Origin: Agarophyton chilense
Lineage: Eukaryota > Rhodophyta > Florideophyceae > Gracilariales > Gracilariaceae
DNA length: 64,000 bases
NCBI GenBank assembly: GCA_030374765.1
Contig: JARGXX010000077.1
Coordinates: forward strand, 620,001-684,000
Direction of reading: 5' to 3'
A program made the translations under genes and the position numbers. Under the pieces are notes generated by a model. It worked only from the letters and a program-made list of their open reading frames with translations. It searched no databases and had not been told where the DNA came from. Below are positions 9,890 to 19,694 of the stretch, in pieces. Each line of letters begins with the position of its first letter. The first letter of the stretch is position 1.

Positions 9890-12800
9890 TGCAGGCAGTC
9901 ACAACCACTCCGCAAACTAGGTCTCTGGCGCAGATAGTGTGTGACTGGCAGCCTTCACAACTGTCTGAAATCGCCGCACGCTTTTCAGAATCCTCCTCTT
10001 CTCCGCAGACCACCTTTCCGACCTACCAGAGCTATAAGGCATACTTTGAGCCGCTGCTCTTTGCAGAGCTCTCTGCGGAGTTTCTGTCTGCAATCGAAAA
10101 ATATCAGAGAGCACCCAACTCGCGACAGACCAAAATTCGAGCACGTCGCGAAGAAAGCGGTACAACCGTCGCCTTAGTCACTACTCAAAAAGTTTTCAAA
10201 ACAAAACCGCCTGGGTTCGGATGGACCGTAGATGTTGAAACGAGCGACCGAAGGGGACCGGTTGGTTGCGTTGACACCGATATTGTCGCTGTTTGGTCAC
10301 AAGTTGTGCCAAATAAGTCGCAACACAGCCGAAGTGCGAGTAGCTCCCGAAAACTTCCCCCTTCCGCTGTTTTATGCCTCGTGAAGAGTATTTCCCGCAC
10401 CGGATGTCGCCTCGTAACGTCCAAGTTCCCAGATGACAGTGAAAATGGTCTTTGTTCAGCAGAGGAAGACAAAAAAGAAGTGCCACCGCCAAGTCCCCGT
10501 CGATGGACTGTTCTGCGTGTGGGATCGCTGACCACCGTGAGGCGAGAGTTTGATGCCCTTCAAAGCATAAAGAACTCCACTCTGCTGCCTGTCATTTTAC
10601 GTCCGCAAATACATCAATCTGCCAAGGCCGACGCGAGCACTGATGCTATTTCTAATGGTGCCCGGAAACAAGGGAATGATTTTACGAATCCCAAACCCAT
10701 CAGTGAACACTTTTTCACAAAGGTAGTGGCTGACAACACAGGCCTCAACCCTTCTCAAGCGCGAGCCGTAATTCACGCTAGCACAACACGCTCTGGATTC
10801 TCTGTTATTCAAGGTCCACCTGGGACTGGAAAGACTAGAACTTTGATTGGTCTTTTGAATGTTGTCCATATGGCGCAATACCAGAAATATTATGAAGGCT
10901 TGCTTGCATCCCTAGAAGACCTCCATGGTAAGGCCAAGCAGAAACAGAGTGACGGGAAACCGGTTTCAGACCAAGGCAATGACAAGAAGATGGAACTTGA
11001 GAAACCTACAGAGGGAAGCTTGTTGGAAACCATGATGGATGATATGAGCAAGACCGTTGCTGTGGCGAGTGAAATAAACACTCTTGCGTTTCCTAGGCAT
11101 ATCCGGAGACCTCGTCTCTTGATCTGTGCGCCGTCCAATTCAGCTGTCGATGAGATCCTCACTCGACTTGTTCGGTCTAGGTTTATTGATGGGCAAGGCA
11201 GTCACTATTGTCCTGAACTTGCAAGGATTGGTGCGGGTGATCGCGTTTCTGATGCGGCCAAACCGTTCACTGCAGAAGGTCAAGCCGAACGTTTCCTGGA
11301 CAAAGTATTTGGCGAAGAGATGAGTCTTGAAGCTCGAGAGAAAGCTCAAAGAAAATACCTCACATCATGGCAGAATCGCTGTAACGCATTACTGGTACAG
11401 TTATCTCGGACTCCAAAAGCTAAAGAGTCTTCACAGTCTATCGTTATTCAACTTCATGAGAACCTGGAAAGATTAGACCGTGACATGAGAAGACTTCGTA
11501 TAGCAGTCGCAGATGAAAAGAAAGGTGTTTCAAGGGAAGATAAGTTGCGTATGATTGCACGTACTTATGTTGAGGATGCGCAACTGGTATTCGCAACTCT
11601 TTCGGGTTCAGCGTCGAGCATTCTCACCAGAAAAGGTTCCAGTGATTTCTTTGACGACACTCAAACGGCTCTTTTTGAAACAGTTGTTATTGATGAAGGT
11701 GCTCAAGCAACTGAAACCTCCTGTCTCATCCCTTTAACACTTGGTGCTTCACGTTGTTTGCTGGTCGGTGATCCTCAACAACTCCCTGCAACTGTCTTAT
11801 CATCCGGTTCAGCAGGACTGGCGTACGGTCAGTCATTGTTAGAACGCGTTCATCGCGCTGGACAAGGCGTACTTTTACTGGACACACAGTATCGAATGCA
11901 TCCAGCGATATCATCGTTTCCTCGTCGGTACTTTTACAACGGAAAGCTAGTGGACGACGAAAGCGTTCAAGGCGAAAATAGAGGGCGGCCGTATCACAAA
12001 CATTCTCTTCGTCCTAAATTTGGCCCATATGTTTTTCTTGATATATCCGAAGGGCAAGAAAAACGCAGTCGAGATGACAAGTCGATATTCAACCCTATGG
12101 AAGCGGAACTAGCGGCATCGATTTATACCAAACTGAAGAAGGAATTTCCGCAAGACCCTCTATTTTCCCCTGCCGCAAAATCACCCGGATCAGTTGCTGG
12201 ATTCGGTGTGGTCACCCCATATAAGAGACAGATGCAAGAACTGCGACAGTCTTTTGACAGGGCTGGGATTCCGACTGGTGACGTTGAAATAGATACAGTG
12301 GATTCCTATCAGGGTCGAGAAAAAGAGTTTGTTGTGTTTTCGTGCGTGCGTACTGTGTCTCTCAATCGGGGGATTGGATTTGTAAGGGACGTCAGAAGAA
12401 TGAATGTTGGTCTTACGAGAGCTAAAGCGTCTCTGATCATTCTGGGCTCTGCCCAAGCGCTTTCAGAAGGCTCAGCGGATTGGGCTGAACTAATTGAAGA
12501 TGCGAGTTCACGTGGATGTTTGATATCAGTTTCAAATGTTTCTAGATGTCTTGAACCCGCTCCACCTCTTCGCGACCCACTTGTTCAAAACGTAACTCAA
12601 ATGCGTTCCCATGGAGAAATCTCTTCAATGAGTGCCTCTCATGGGCGGTCAACCAGTTTGCCTACAACTTCGAGTTTTCCGAGAACAGGCGCATCAGGTC
12701 CTACTGATCCAAGGAAAAGGATGCCGCAAAAAAGAGATCGAGAAGAACCTAGTATGCAGCCGAAATATGAGGTCGTGGAGCAAAAGAGTATTTCTGAAGC

Positions 12801-14448
12801 ACATGGTGCCCCAGTGCAATCGATCCATGACTCGAAACCAGTACAGCAGCAATCCGTGCACCCCGAACAGTCAGAAGCAGAGCAGTCACTAAAGCATGAT
12901 GATGTCGTTCCAGTGCAACCGAGTCAGCCAGAGATTAAGCAGATGACGCAAGTACTTTCAGACGCTGGGTTTGGGAACGCAAAAGCTGTTGAAGCAACTC
13001 TAGCAGAGCACGTGAGCCGAGGTGGGAATCTTGATCTGGAAACAGTTATGGCTGCTGCTATTGTGACAAATGGGTCGCATCCAGTGAAATCAACGGAAGC
13101 AAAGGATTGCGAACCTAAGATTCCTGTTCCCGCAGTACATCCAAATATAGAGAACAAATCGGCTGTATCTCCAGCCCAAGAGAAAACGGATTCTTTGACG
13201 GGTAAAACCGAGGAGAATGGAAAGGAACAGCAATTGCCGGTCCCTTCAGTTGTCAAAGATGAGGATATGGGCTACAAAAGTGACATTGTGCGCCGAAACC
13301 GCCGAGAATCAAAGAGTACCAAGGGACCCAGGATTGACAAAAGACCCGTGAAGGAGAAGTTTAAAAAAGCCAAAGAGAAAGCTGCTCCTTCGGGTTGGGA
13401 TCTCCTTTTTTCCCAAAGCAAGAAAGCAAGCAGTGCTTCTGTTCAGAAAGATGAGGAACCGAATGTGGGCCAGAGCTCTGCACAGGTTGAGAATTTGTCA
13501 GGACCTGATGAAGGCGAAAGTTTAGAAGTTAGCGACCGTCGAGACGTGAGCAACCCAAATCTCGGAGATACGTACCGGTCTGGGGAACCATCATACAATG
13601 CTGAGGTGGACAAAGGTGATTGGAACTCACATGGGTTTAGAAGAGAATCTATTTCTTACAGTGAATACGCGGGACGAAAATGGAATGATCGAGGGCGCGG
13701 TGGTCGGAAGCGTCCCAGAGGCCATGAGCCTTATCGTTCTCGAGGCAGGGGATTTGAAAGGGGAAGATCAAGATCAAAGCGAGGTAGATCAGAACGCTTC
13801 AATTCTGATCGGAATATCCCTGCCTACCAGTCTAATTCATCATGGAGAGGCAAGGTACAAGTTGCGGGCAACGTTAACAGCTATCCTTTAATGAATGTGG
13901 TGGACCCAACGATGGGGTCCGCTCATCCCGGAATCATGTCTTTGCCCCCTGCCCAGCAACAAGCGATTCAACAACAACTGATGCAACAGCAAATGATTCA
14001 GCAACAAGTTCTCCAGCAACAAGCGATGCAGCAGCAGCAAGCGATACAACAACAGCAAGCAATACAACAGCAACAGCAGGTAATGCAGCAGCATCCAGTC
14101 TTACAACAGCAGCAAATCATGCATCCTCATCAAGCCCTGCAACAGCAAGCCCTGCAACAGCAAGCCCTGCAACAGCAAGAAGTATTGCGTCAACAGGCGG
14201 TTTTAATGCAGATGTCAGCCGCTGGAATGGCTTCAAATGCAGGAAGCGCCCCTATGTATCCAGTCAATGATTTCAATGAATATGTTGGTGGTATGACTGG
14301 GAACGAAATGCAAGTGGGTTTTTCTAATCAAGAACAATTGGTTCATGATTCATGGGATCGTGGGAAGACCATTCAAAACGGTTACGGTGGCCGGGGTCGA
14401 GGACGGGGGCGATACAGAGGGCATGGCAGGGGTAGCAGGTGGAGATAG
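9889..14448 (+). CDS. Sen1/senataxin-type SF1B RNA/DNA helicase with Gln-rich and Arg/Gly-rich tail
   Basis: One exon, 1519 residues. The start region (YQSYKAYFEPLLFAELSAEF) is the segment that precedes the helicase core in senataxin-like proteins. Motifs in order are GPPGTGKTRTL near residue 309 (Walker A), APSNSAVDEIL, VVIDEGAQATE near 600 (DEAx-type Walker B), LVGDPQQLPATV, DTQYRMHP, VVTPYKRQMQ, VDSYQGREKEFVVFSCVR and MNVGLTRAKASLIILG. That is the full UPF1-like SF1B set. Sen1 proteins unwind RNA:DNA hybrids and act in transcription termination in the nucleus. After ~residue 910 the protein is disordered. It has a possible small UBA/CUE-like segment near 1016-1062, basic Arg/Ser/Gly-rich stretches near 1268-1320, a Gln-rich block near 1355-1440 and a GRGRGRYRGHGRG end. 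The subfamily (Sen1 versus SMUBP2) is inferred. Confidence 0.92.
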   Translation: MQAVTTTPQTRSLAQIVCDWQPSQLSEIAARFSESSSSPQTTFPTYQSYKAYFEPLLFAELSAEFLSAIEKYQRAPNSRQTKIRARREESGTTVALVTTQKVFKTKPPGFGWTVDVETSDRRGPVGCVDTDIVAVWSQVVPNKSQHSRSASSSRKLPPSAVLCLVKSISRTGCRLVTSKFPDDSENGLCSAEEDKKEVPPPSPRRWTVLRVGSLTTVRREFDALQSIKNSTLLPVILRPQIHQSAKADASTDAISNGARKQGNDFTNPKPISEHFFTKVVADNTGLNPSQARAVIHASTTRSGFSVIQGPPGTGKTRTLIGLLNVVHMAQYQKYYEGLLASLEDLHGKAKQKQSDGKPVSDQGNDKKMELEKPTEGSLLETMMDDMSKTVAVASEINTLAFPRHIRRPRLLICAPSNSAVDEILTRLVRSRFIDGQGSHYCPELARIGAGDRVSDAAKPFTAEGQAERFLDKVFGEEMSLEAREKAQRKYLTSWQNRCNALLVQLSRTPKAKESSQSIVIQLHENLERLDRDMRRLRIAVADEKKGVSREDKLRMIARTYVEDAQLVFATLSGSASSILTRKGSSDFFDDTQTALFETVVIDEGAQATETSCLIPLTLGASRCLLVGDPQQLPATVLSSGSAGLAYGQSLLERVHRAGQGVLLLDTQYRMHPAISSFPRRYFYNGKLVDDESVQGENRGRPYHKHSLRPKFGPYVFLDISEGQEKRSRDDKSIFNPMEAELAASIYTKLKKEFPQDPLFSPAAKSPGSVAGFGVVTPYKRQMQELRQSFDRAGIPTGDVEIDTVDSYQGREKEFVVFSCVRTVSLNRGIGFVRDVRRMNVGLTRAKASLIILGSAQALSEGSADWAELIEDASSRGCLISVSNVSRCLEPAPPLRDPLVQNVTQMRSHGEISSMSASHGRSTSLPTTSSFPRTGASGPTDPRKRMPQKRDREEPSMQPKYEVVEQKSISEAHGAPVQSIHDSKPVQQQSVHPEQSEAEQSLKHDDVVPVQPSQPEIKQMTQVLSDAGFGNAKAVEATLAEHVSRGGNLDLETVMAAAIVTNGSHPVKSTEAKDCEPKIPVPAVHPNIENKSAVSPAQEKTDSLTGKTEENGKEQQLPVPSVVKDEDMGYKSDIVRRNRRESKSTKGPRIDKRPVKEKFKKAKEKAAPSGWDLLFSQSKKASSASVQKDEEPNVGQSSAQVENLSGPDEGESLEVSDRRDVSNPNLGDTYRSGEPSYNAEVDKGDWNSHGFRRESISYSEYAGRKWNDRGRGGRKRPRGHEPYRSRGRGFERGRSRSKRGRSERFNSDRNIPAYQSNSSWRGKVQVAGNVNSYPLMNVVDPTMGSAHPGIMSLPPAQQQAIQQQLMQQQMIQQQVLQQQAMQQQQAIQQQQAIQQQQQVMQQHPVLQQQQIMHPHQALQQQALQQQALQQQEVLRQQAVLMQMSAAGMASNAGSAPMYPVNDFNEYVGGMTGNEMQVGFSNQEQLVHDSWDRGKTIQNGYGGRGRGRGRYRGHGRGSRWR
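13950..14200 (+). repeat. CAA/CAG-rich Gln-coding repeat with a 15-bp minisatellite
   Basis: Codons for Gln-rich heptad-like units inside the helicase gene. Near 14140-14180 the unit CAACAGCAAGCCCTG repeats three times in tandem, so length change between strains is likely. Confidence 0.8.
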
Positions 14449-14637
14449 CATATTAGAGTGCTTCGGGAGGGCAGCTTAACGTTGATTCTATATGCCTGTC
14501 TAATGGAAAACACCCCGTACCCATGAGGCTGCAATTTGCATATCGACGTTATCCTCGGCAGAGCTCCAGCGCGTACGTCTGTTTCCAGTGTCGTAGAGCA
14601 TTGAAACTGCATCTTCGACACCAGCGCACGGAAAAAC

Positions 14638-14988
14638 TTACAAACTAACTATAGCTTCCTGCACAAATCCATGCATACACCCATAACCTTGATGATTAGT
14701 TGGAAATATCCGGCAGAAGTTCAGTCGCGGAATGCTTGTCGACGAATATTCCATGTTTACCTGATCCTCAAACCAAGATACTCTGAAAGTTCCGTCTGTG
14801 TAACTTGATTGCTCACATGCTGAACAACAACAGTGTAGATTAGGGGATGTTGTTGGGCACACAACCAAGTAATATCCGTCATATTGAGTGCTAAGCATGA
14901 GGGTTTGAACGGTTTCAGGAATGTCACTAAAACGCCCATGACAGCATTTTTCTAAATAACCACCGCATGGTTGGATGAGCCTGTACAA
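14638..14988 (-). CDS. Uncertain Cys-rich hypothetical protein
   Basis: An open stretch of 116 residues with about ten cysteines, several clustered (LHCCCSACEQ), and a soluble, folded-looking composition. It lacks a clear ATG at its 5' end and would need an upstream exon. I do not recognise it. It may be chance; it is kept because its composition is unlike the shadow frames around it. Confidence 0.2.
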   Translation of the reverse strand: MYRLIQPCGGYLEKCCHGRFSDIPETVQTLMLSTQYDGYYLVVCPTTSPNLHCCCSACEQSSYTDGTFRVSWFEDQVNMEYSSTSIPRLNFCRIFPTNHQGYGCMHGFVQEAIVSL

Positions 14989-15933
14989 GATACAGGCCTG
15001 GGTCCAATAGACACCTCAAGGATATACACACTCGAAGGTAAGTTTGGGCCGTACACACAGCAGCGCATTGACAGATGGAAGCCAACAAGCTTCCGTCCCA
15101 GTTTTCATGTGTTGTGAAGGTGATAGGTAAGGGTCACAGATGTAATATCTATATCCCTCATAATACTTACTCACCGCGGGAGAATACTCTAGGGAAAGTA
15201 GACAGTGTCATGTTAGACTGGTAATTGCCTTGTTGGCAATTGCCACCTCTCAAAAACCAGGCAACATTGATGCTTCGATGAAACCGTAGCACAGATAATT
15301 TAATTTACTGTGCTCTCTAGAATTTAGAAATGCTATTGGCTACTTTTCATTTCCTGTAGTACTTTCACTCGAATTAGTTCCTACCCACATGTGTATCCGC
15401 CTTTTATAAACTGGCCTGACAAGCTCCGTTGAGCAGGTGGGCAACAAACCACCAAATCCTCTAGCTTCCCTGTTCCCTGCACCTCGGTGCAGAAACGCCG
15501 CTAAGACAGTACCACTCACTAACCTTAACCACTCCCTCTCCGTTGCGCCGGTAACGTGGATCGACACGCAAAAGATAGGTTGAGTATACAGCGACAAAAA
15601 TCGTGGAAAGCCGACAATGTAGTACAACGGTCCTTCTTTCTTGCATAAACCTCCGAAAGCGTAAGATTGTAAAATACGTGCTCTCCACGGCCATTCCGAT
15701 GTCCGACGAACAAGAGCATAATCTTATTTGAAACAGAGTATTCTTGTGTTCTACGAGAGATCAGAGTTGTGAAAAGTTTTGGTCTTCAGTCTCTACCTCC
15801 CCTCGTCAGGAGAGAGCAGGACTCTCAAAGCTTTATAGCGTGCCAAAGTCTAGTTTGCAGGTCTTCCTGCAGGTAGTCAAAAGAGCTCGATGTAACTTGG
15901 ATACGACTAAGTATCACTACTGTACGTCTAACT

Positions 15934-16033
15934 AAGCTTCTAACTGTGACACGGCTTGAAGGCTGGTCGCGTTTTGTTGGATTAAGCATGTAGCTGTGAC
16001 ATGACTTGCAAACTTGTAGCGTTATGTTACACT
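15934..16033. repeat. Imperfect tandem duplication, 50-bp period
   Basis: Units starting at 15934 and 15984 share an AAGC...CTGTGACA...GACTTG/GGCTTG...GCGTT...TGTT pattern with many substitutions, so the duplication is old. No function is visible. Confidence 0.45.
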
Positions 16034-17134
16034 TTGACTCAAATACCTTAACTTGTTTGGAAACGTACAACAAAAAAGTTTGCCCTTGAAGAATTCAGCG
16101 CCATGACTGCAGCACCAAGTGGCGGAAAAACGGATGAGGACTGCGCCTCTATTTCTATAACATCAAGTCGATCTTGGCCTCAGGTTACATACTTTTCCTA
16201 GTTACATCAGATGAGACTGCGGTAGCGATTTCAAGAAAGCGTGTGCGTATCACCTGCGGTCGCGCTATAGCGCCTTGAGTCGTTGCGAGAAAATGGAATG
16301 GGACAAACGTGATCCCTCTGGCTATTCTCCTCCTGTCCTTTGACGAGAGCAGACAGTGCAGCACCTCTTTACTCTACACTGTCTAGTAGTGAACAGCCCT
16401 TCAACTAGCGGAGCAGCGCCAGGTGCACAGCATCTGACCTTGGGTGAGACACACGTGCCACTCCAGCTGCAAGAGCACGCGCACAGTGGGCGACGCAGCA
16501 TCGAAAACGAGAGAGACAAAACACAAAACCTTAAAATCGCTGAGTGTTTCCAGTAGTGCACTACATCAACTCGGAAGATTGGCACTGCTGGCTGCTTTTG
16601 TTCAGTTGATCTGTGACAGGAAGAGGATGCTGCGGCTTAATTTTATGGCCTCCAAAACAGCCCTCATTGGTGGACGACCCCGGTGATGGAATTCTGTTCT
16701 GTTGATCTTGCACTGTAAACTTACATAGAAAGAGGAATGCAACGGGATATGCCAGAAAGGGGAACCGTGACAAAGCACGAAACGATTGGTTTCACGCATG
16801 TGCACCTTGGGAAACAAGTGATGAACTCCGTGCAATGGACTCGATGGTCCTTGTCTACGGCACGAAATCATTGTTTAAAAAAATCATCAGTGAAAGATGC
16901 TTTGTTGTAGGCTCTGGAAGCTTGACAGCAAGGCGTTGCTCGATAGTGAAACACGTTGCGATCGGATACCAATAACCTCCATGTGCTGCTGATTGGACTT
17001 CCGAAGAATAAATCACCCATGAAGCAGCTTTCAGGTAAACACGAAAGGATTAACTCTGCAGAAGAAACGATTCTAATTAAGAAAAGTTCGACAGCAAGTC
17101 AAAAGATGCCCAAAGAGTATGATATATACATAAT

Positions 17135-18127
17135 TTACAGTAGCGTTTGCGACGGGTTTTGATACGTTGAGTCGTGAAGAAGTCGCAAATAATCCCTAAT
17201 AGAGAACGTACTACTAGACCTTTGGTACGCATGTTTCGTGCTAGAGGCGGGTAAAGCGTATCCATTGGTAACAACTTCTTTCTTGAGACGTGCATTGTCG
17301 TGACGAAGCTCCAAAGCACGATCATATAATTTGGTAAGCTTATCCTTCTCTGCAAGCAATTGAGTCTCCAAGTTTTGAATAATACGTTTCCGGTTGTAGT
17401 AGCAACGACTTGAGCTTTCGCGATTCTTTCTCCGACGTTCTGCGGCCTTGTCGATGGCGGACTTGGGCTGGAGTATCTTGCTCGATGGGCTCTTCGTGGC
17501 GAGTGTCTGGTTTGCGGTTGTGTTGCTCGTGCTGCAGATAGTGACGGAACGTGGTACCAACGGCGAAGTGGACGTATCAACAACGCAAGTAAGAAACTCA
17601 AATCTCGGGGAAGGAGCCGAAATTTTAGGCTTGATTGGGAAGGACGGGGTTTGAAGAAACGACGGAGGGGCAAGCGGCGAACACTGCGAGGAGACGGGCC
17701 CCTTTGCGAGCATTGGAGAAGTACGAAACGAGTCTGGGACAAGTGGAGAGTACAGTGCAGCAGCAGAACATATGGGGGACAGAAGGAGTGAAGGATAGAT
17801 AGATTCGGAGCACTGAATCAAAGAAGAAAAGTCCAGTGGAACAAGAGACGGGGAACAAGGCGTGTCGAAAAAGGGCAATACATTGGTCATGTGTGGGGAG
17901 AAGAAATAGGCTGCGGATGGATGAAGTTTAGACTCCGATCTCGGATGCATATGCAGGCAGCGTGCGATGGAAACGGGAGAGAAGTAGGGCATGGGATAGC
18001 GACAGAGATGGAGAGAGACATCGGATGCGAGCGGCTTTATTGCAATGAGGCCAACACGCTCGCTGTGCCGGTTTACACGTGGACGCCAGCTTCTATGCAG
18101 CATGTCCTCTGTCGAACAGCGAGGCAT
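17135..18127 (-). CDS. bZIP transcription factor
   Basis: About 330 residues if translation starts at the upstream-most ATG (18127). A later start, for instance near 17890, is possible because the N-terminal part shows no domain. The middle is rich in Ser and Pro, typical of an activation region. The bZIP lies near residues 225-285: a basic region RRRKNRESSSRCYYNRKR, then a zipper beginning NLETQLLAEKDKL with Leu in d positions and an Asn in an a position (HDNARL). The core reads NRESSSRCY, so Tyr stands where the family nearly always has Arg. The product should bind DNA as a dimer in the nucleus; its targets are unknown. The acetyltransferase gene lies just upstream on the same strand, about 100 bp away. 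Confidence 0.8.
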   Translation of the reverse strand: MPRCSTEDMLHRSWRPRVNRHSERVGLIAIKPLASDVSLHLCRYPMPYFSPVSIARCLHMHPRSESKLHPSAAYFFSPHMTNVLPFFDTPCSPSLVPLDFSSLIQCSESIYPSLLLSPICSAAALYSPLVPDSFRTSPMLAKGPVSSQCSPLAPPSFLQTPSFPIKPKISAPSPRFEFLTCVVDTSTSPLVPRSVTICSTSNTTANQTLATKSPSSKILQPKSAIDKAAERRRKNRESSSRCYYNRKRIIQNLETQLLAEKDKLTKLYDRALELRHDNARLKKEVVTNGYALPASSTKHAYQRSSSTFSIRDYLRLLHDSTYQNPSQTLL

Positions 18128-18230
18128 TACGCGCGAGGCGTGCAACTCTGTACTGGCGGTGGCAAAAACTTGCCGCGCCAATCAGTAGCGCGCTCGCTTA
18201 ACAAACCTGACGTAGGCGGATGGCTGCCGT

Positions 18231-19199
18231 TCAGCCGTTATGGAAATCGCACAGAGACACATATTGCCCTAAGTCCCGATTCATGGCTTCACTCTGTTTC
18301 CGTTGCGTTGTAGGCAGTGCGGTTCCCCGTCTCATAAGCGGGGTGGAACGCAGCTTTCTGAAGCCGACTTGCTCAAAAGTACTTGAGTTGTTGAGAGAGA
18401 GCGTTTGCAAGCGAGTTTTCGGTGCGGTGCTATGCTCGTGCACGTGCAAGATTGCCACATGTATGAGCGATTTTGTGGCTTTCGCATTATACGAGAGGAG
18501 AGGACCGAGCCACCAAGTTTCGACGCTCTTGTTTTCCATGACACGAAGCCAGGCTATAGCCAGGATTGTGCCGTCTGTGTGGCGTTGGAGCACGCACGTA
18601 GCATGATTAAACAGTGTTTCAACTACCTTCGAGCGATCGTTGCCAGCTACTCTGCAGTACAGCTTCTTGGCCTCGTTTCGCAAAGTGCTTGGTACGTCTG
18701 TCAGAACTAGGGCATCGTGCCCAACTTCAGACGGGCGGTGCTTGTTTCCATCATGTTGCATGAGACACACGTTCATGTCGCAGGTATTTTGAAATCCAAG
18801 TGTTCTGTACAACATAGCGCCCTCCAACGTTGCGAGGAGTTCAACAAAATGCACATCTGGATGTGTGGAGGCGTACTCAAGAAGAGCCTGCATCAAACAA
18901 GTCCCCACGCCACGTCGTCGCCACCTACTTGAGACAACCACAAATCCCGCCCACCATGTGAATGAATCGCGCCCCTGAGCTGCAAGAAGCGCACTTCCTA
19001 CAAGATTCCGAGTGTCCCGTTCGTGCGCTGTGAAAGCAATGATGGGCGACTCGAGCAGATGGAATGCGATGGGGCTACGGTTCCATTCCGTGTGGCCTTC
19101 CACAAGGCCATCTACCTGCGCGAGGACCAAGTCGTCAGCGATCTGCGTGCGTAGCTGGAGCTCGGGCGGAAGTGTCTTTGATGGACATGTATCGGACAT
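18231..19199 (-). CDS. GNAT acetyltransferase with a second C-terminal GNAT-like domain (YitH/HolE-like)
   Basis: One exon, 322 residues from an ATG at 19199. The first domain (about 25-165) has the GNAT acetyl-CoA loop in SSRWRRRGVGTCLMQALLEY and a C-terminal beta-bulge region ending GAMLYRTLGF. A second domain (about 190-300) has HATCVLQRHTDGTILAIAWL and WWLGPLLS, like the C-terminal domain of YitH/HolE-type proteins. Members move an acetyl group to small amines or amino groups; the substrate is not readable. No targeting signal is seen, so it is probably cytosolic. The same strand continues into the bZIP gene after a short gap. Confidence 0.78.
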   Translation of the reverse strand: MSDTCPSKTLPPELQLRTQIADDLVLAQVDGLVEGHTEWNRSPIAFHLLESPIIAFTAHERDTRNLVGSALLAAQGRDSFTWWAGFVVVSSRWRRRGVGTCLMQALLEYASTHPDVHFVELLATLEGAMLYRTLGFQNTCDMNVCLMQHDGNKHRPSEVGHDALVLTDVPSTLRNEAKKLYCRVAGNDRSKVVETLFNHATCVLQRHTDGTILAIAWLRVMENKSVETWWLGPLLSYNAKATKSLIHVAILHVHEHSTAPKTRLQTLSLNNSSTFEQVGFRKLRSTPLMRRGTALPTTQRKQSEAMNRDLGQYVSLCDFHNG

Positions 19200-19493
19200 T
19201 GCTCACGAGATCGTCACCCGTGGTGATGCGGCCGAGCCTGGCCGGTGTGGTGACAGCAGCATCCTAAGCTTTGTACTTTTGAATTTCTAGCACTGTAAAT
19301 TTCCAACTGGTTTTTGTTGGTTGCCCGTCACTGTTCTGTACCTGCTCCCACGACGTCAACCATGCACTTCCGACATGCCTTGCAGATTTCGTTCTTGCTT
19401 ATCTCGGTTGAGCTGGGGTGATGATAAACAATACCCTCTTTTTGTGATGAGATTTGGGTGACAGAGTCCCACATCACCCCGGCTGGCTGAATG
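19200..19493. other. Upstream flank of the acetyltransferase, target of the Gypsy insertion
   Basis: About 290 bp between the acetyltransferase start and the young Gypsy element. No gene seen. The element must lie close to the acetyltransferase promoter. Confidence 0.5.
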
Positions 19494-19498
19494 AATTC
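19494..19498. repeat. Target site duplication AATTC (left copy)
   Basis: Five bases directly before the 5' LTR, repeated exactly at 25986-25990 after the 3' LTR. Confidence 0.9.
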
Positions 19499-19662
19499 TG
19501 TCGGCCTCTGTTTGGGGCTGTGTCCACGTGTGACGCGGACGCAGCCCCTCGCGAGCTGAAATATCAAAACCTTCCTGCGAGCGGTGGAATTGGTGGGGGG
19601 AGGGGACAAGAAAGACAACGAAAGGAAAACAGAAGGTACGCTTGCCCGTAACAAGCCTGTCA
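19499..19662 (+). repeat. 5' LTR of the young Gypsy element (164 bp)
   Basis: TG...CA repeat matching 25822-25985 with about one difference. It is unusually short for a Gypsy LTR. Confidence 0.95.
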
Positions 19663-19694
19663 TGGTACCGCATCCAAGGTCTTCAAATACGAAG

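Larger units (their letters stand above)
14449..17134. other. Intergenic stretch of about 2.7 kb
   Basis: No supported conserved gene. It holds an uncertain Cys-rich minus-strand frame (14638-14988, listed separately), a short hairpin at 15221-15244 built from GGTAATTGCC/GGCAATTGCC, and a 50-bp imperfect duplication at 15934-16033. Confidence 0.5.
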
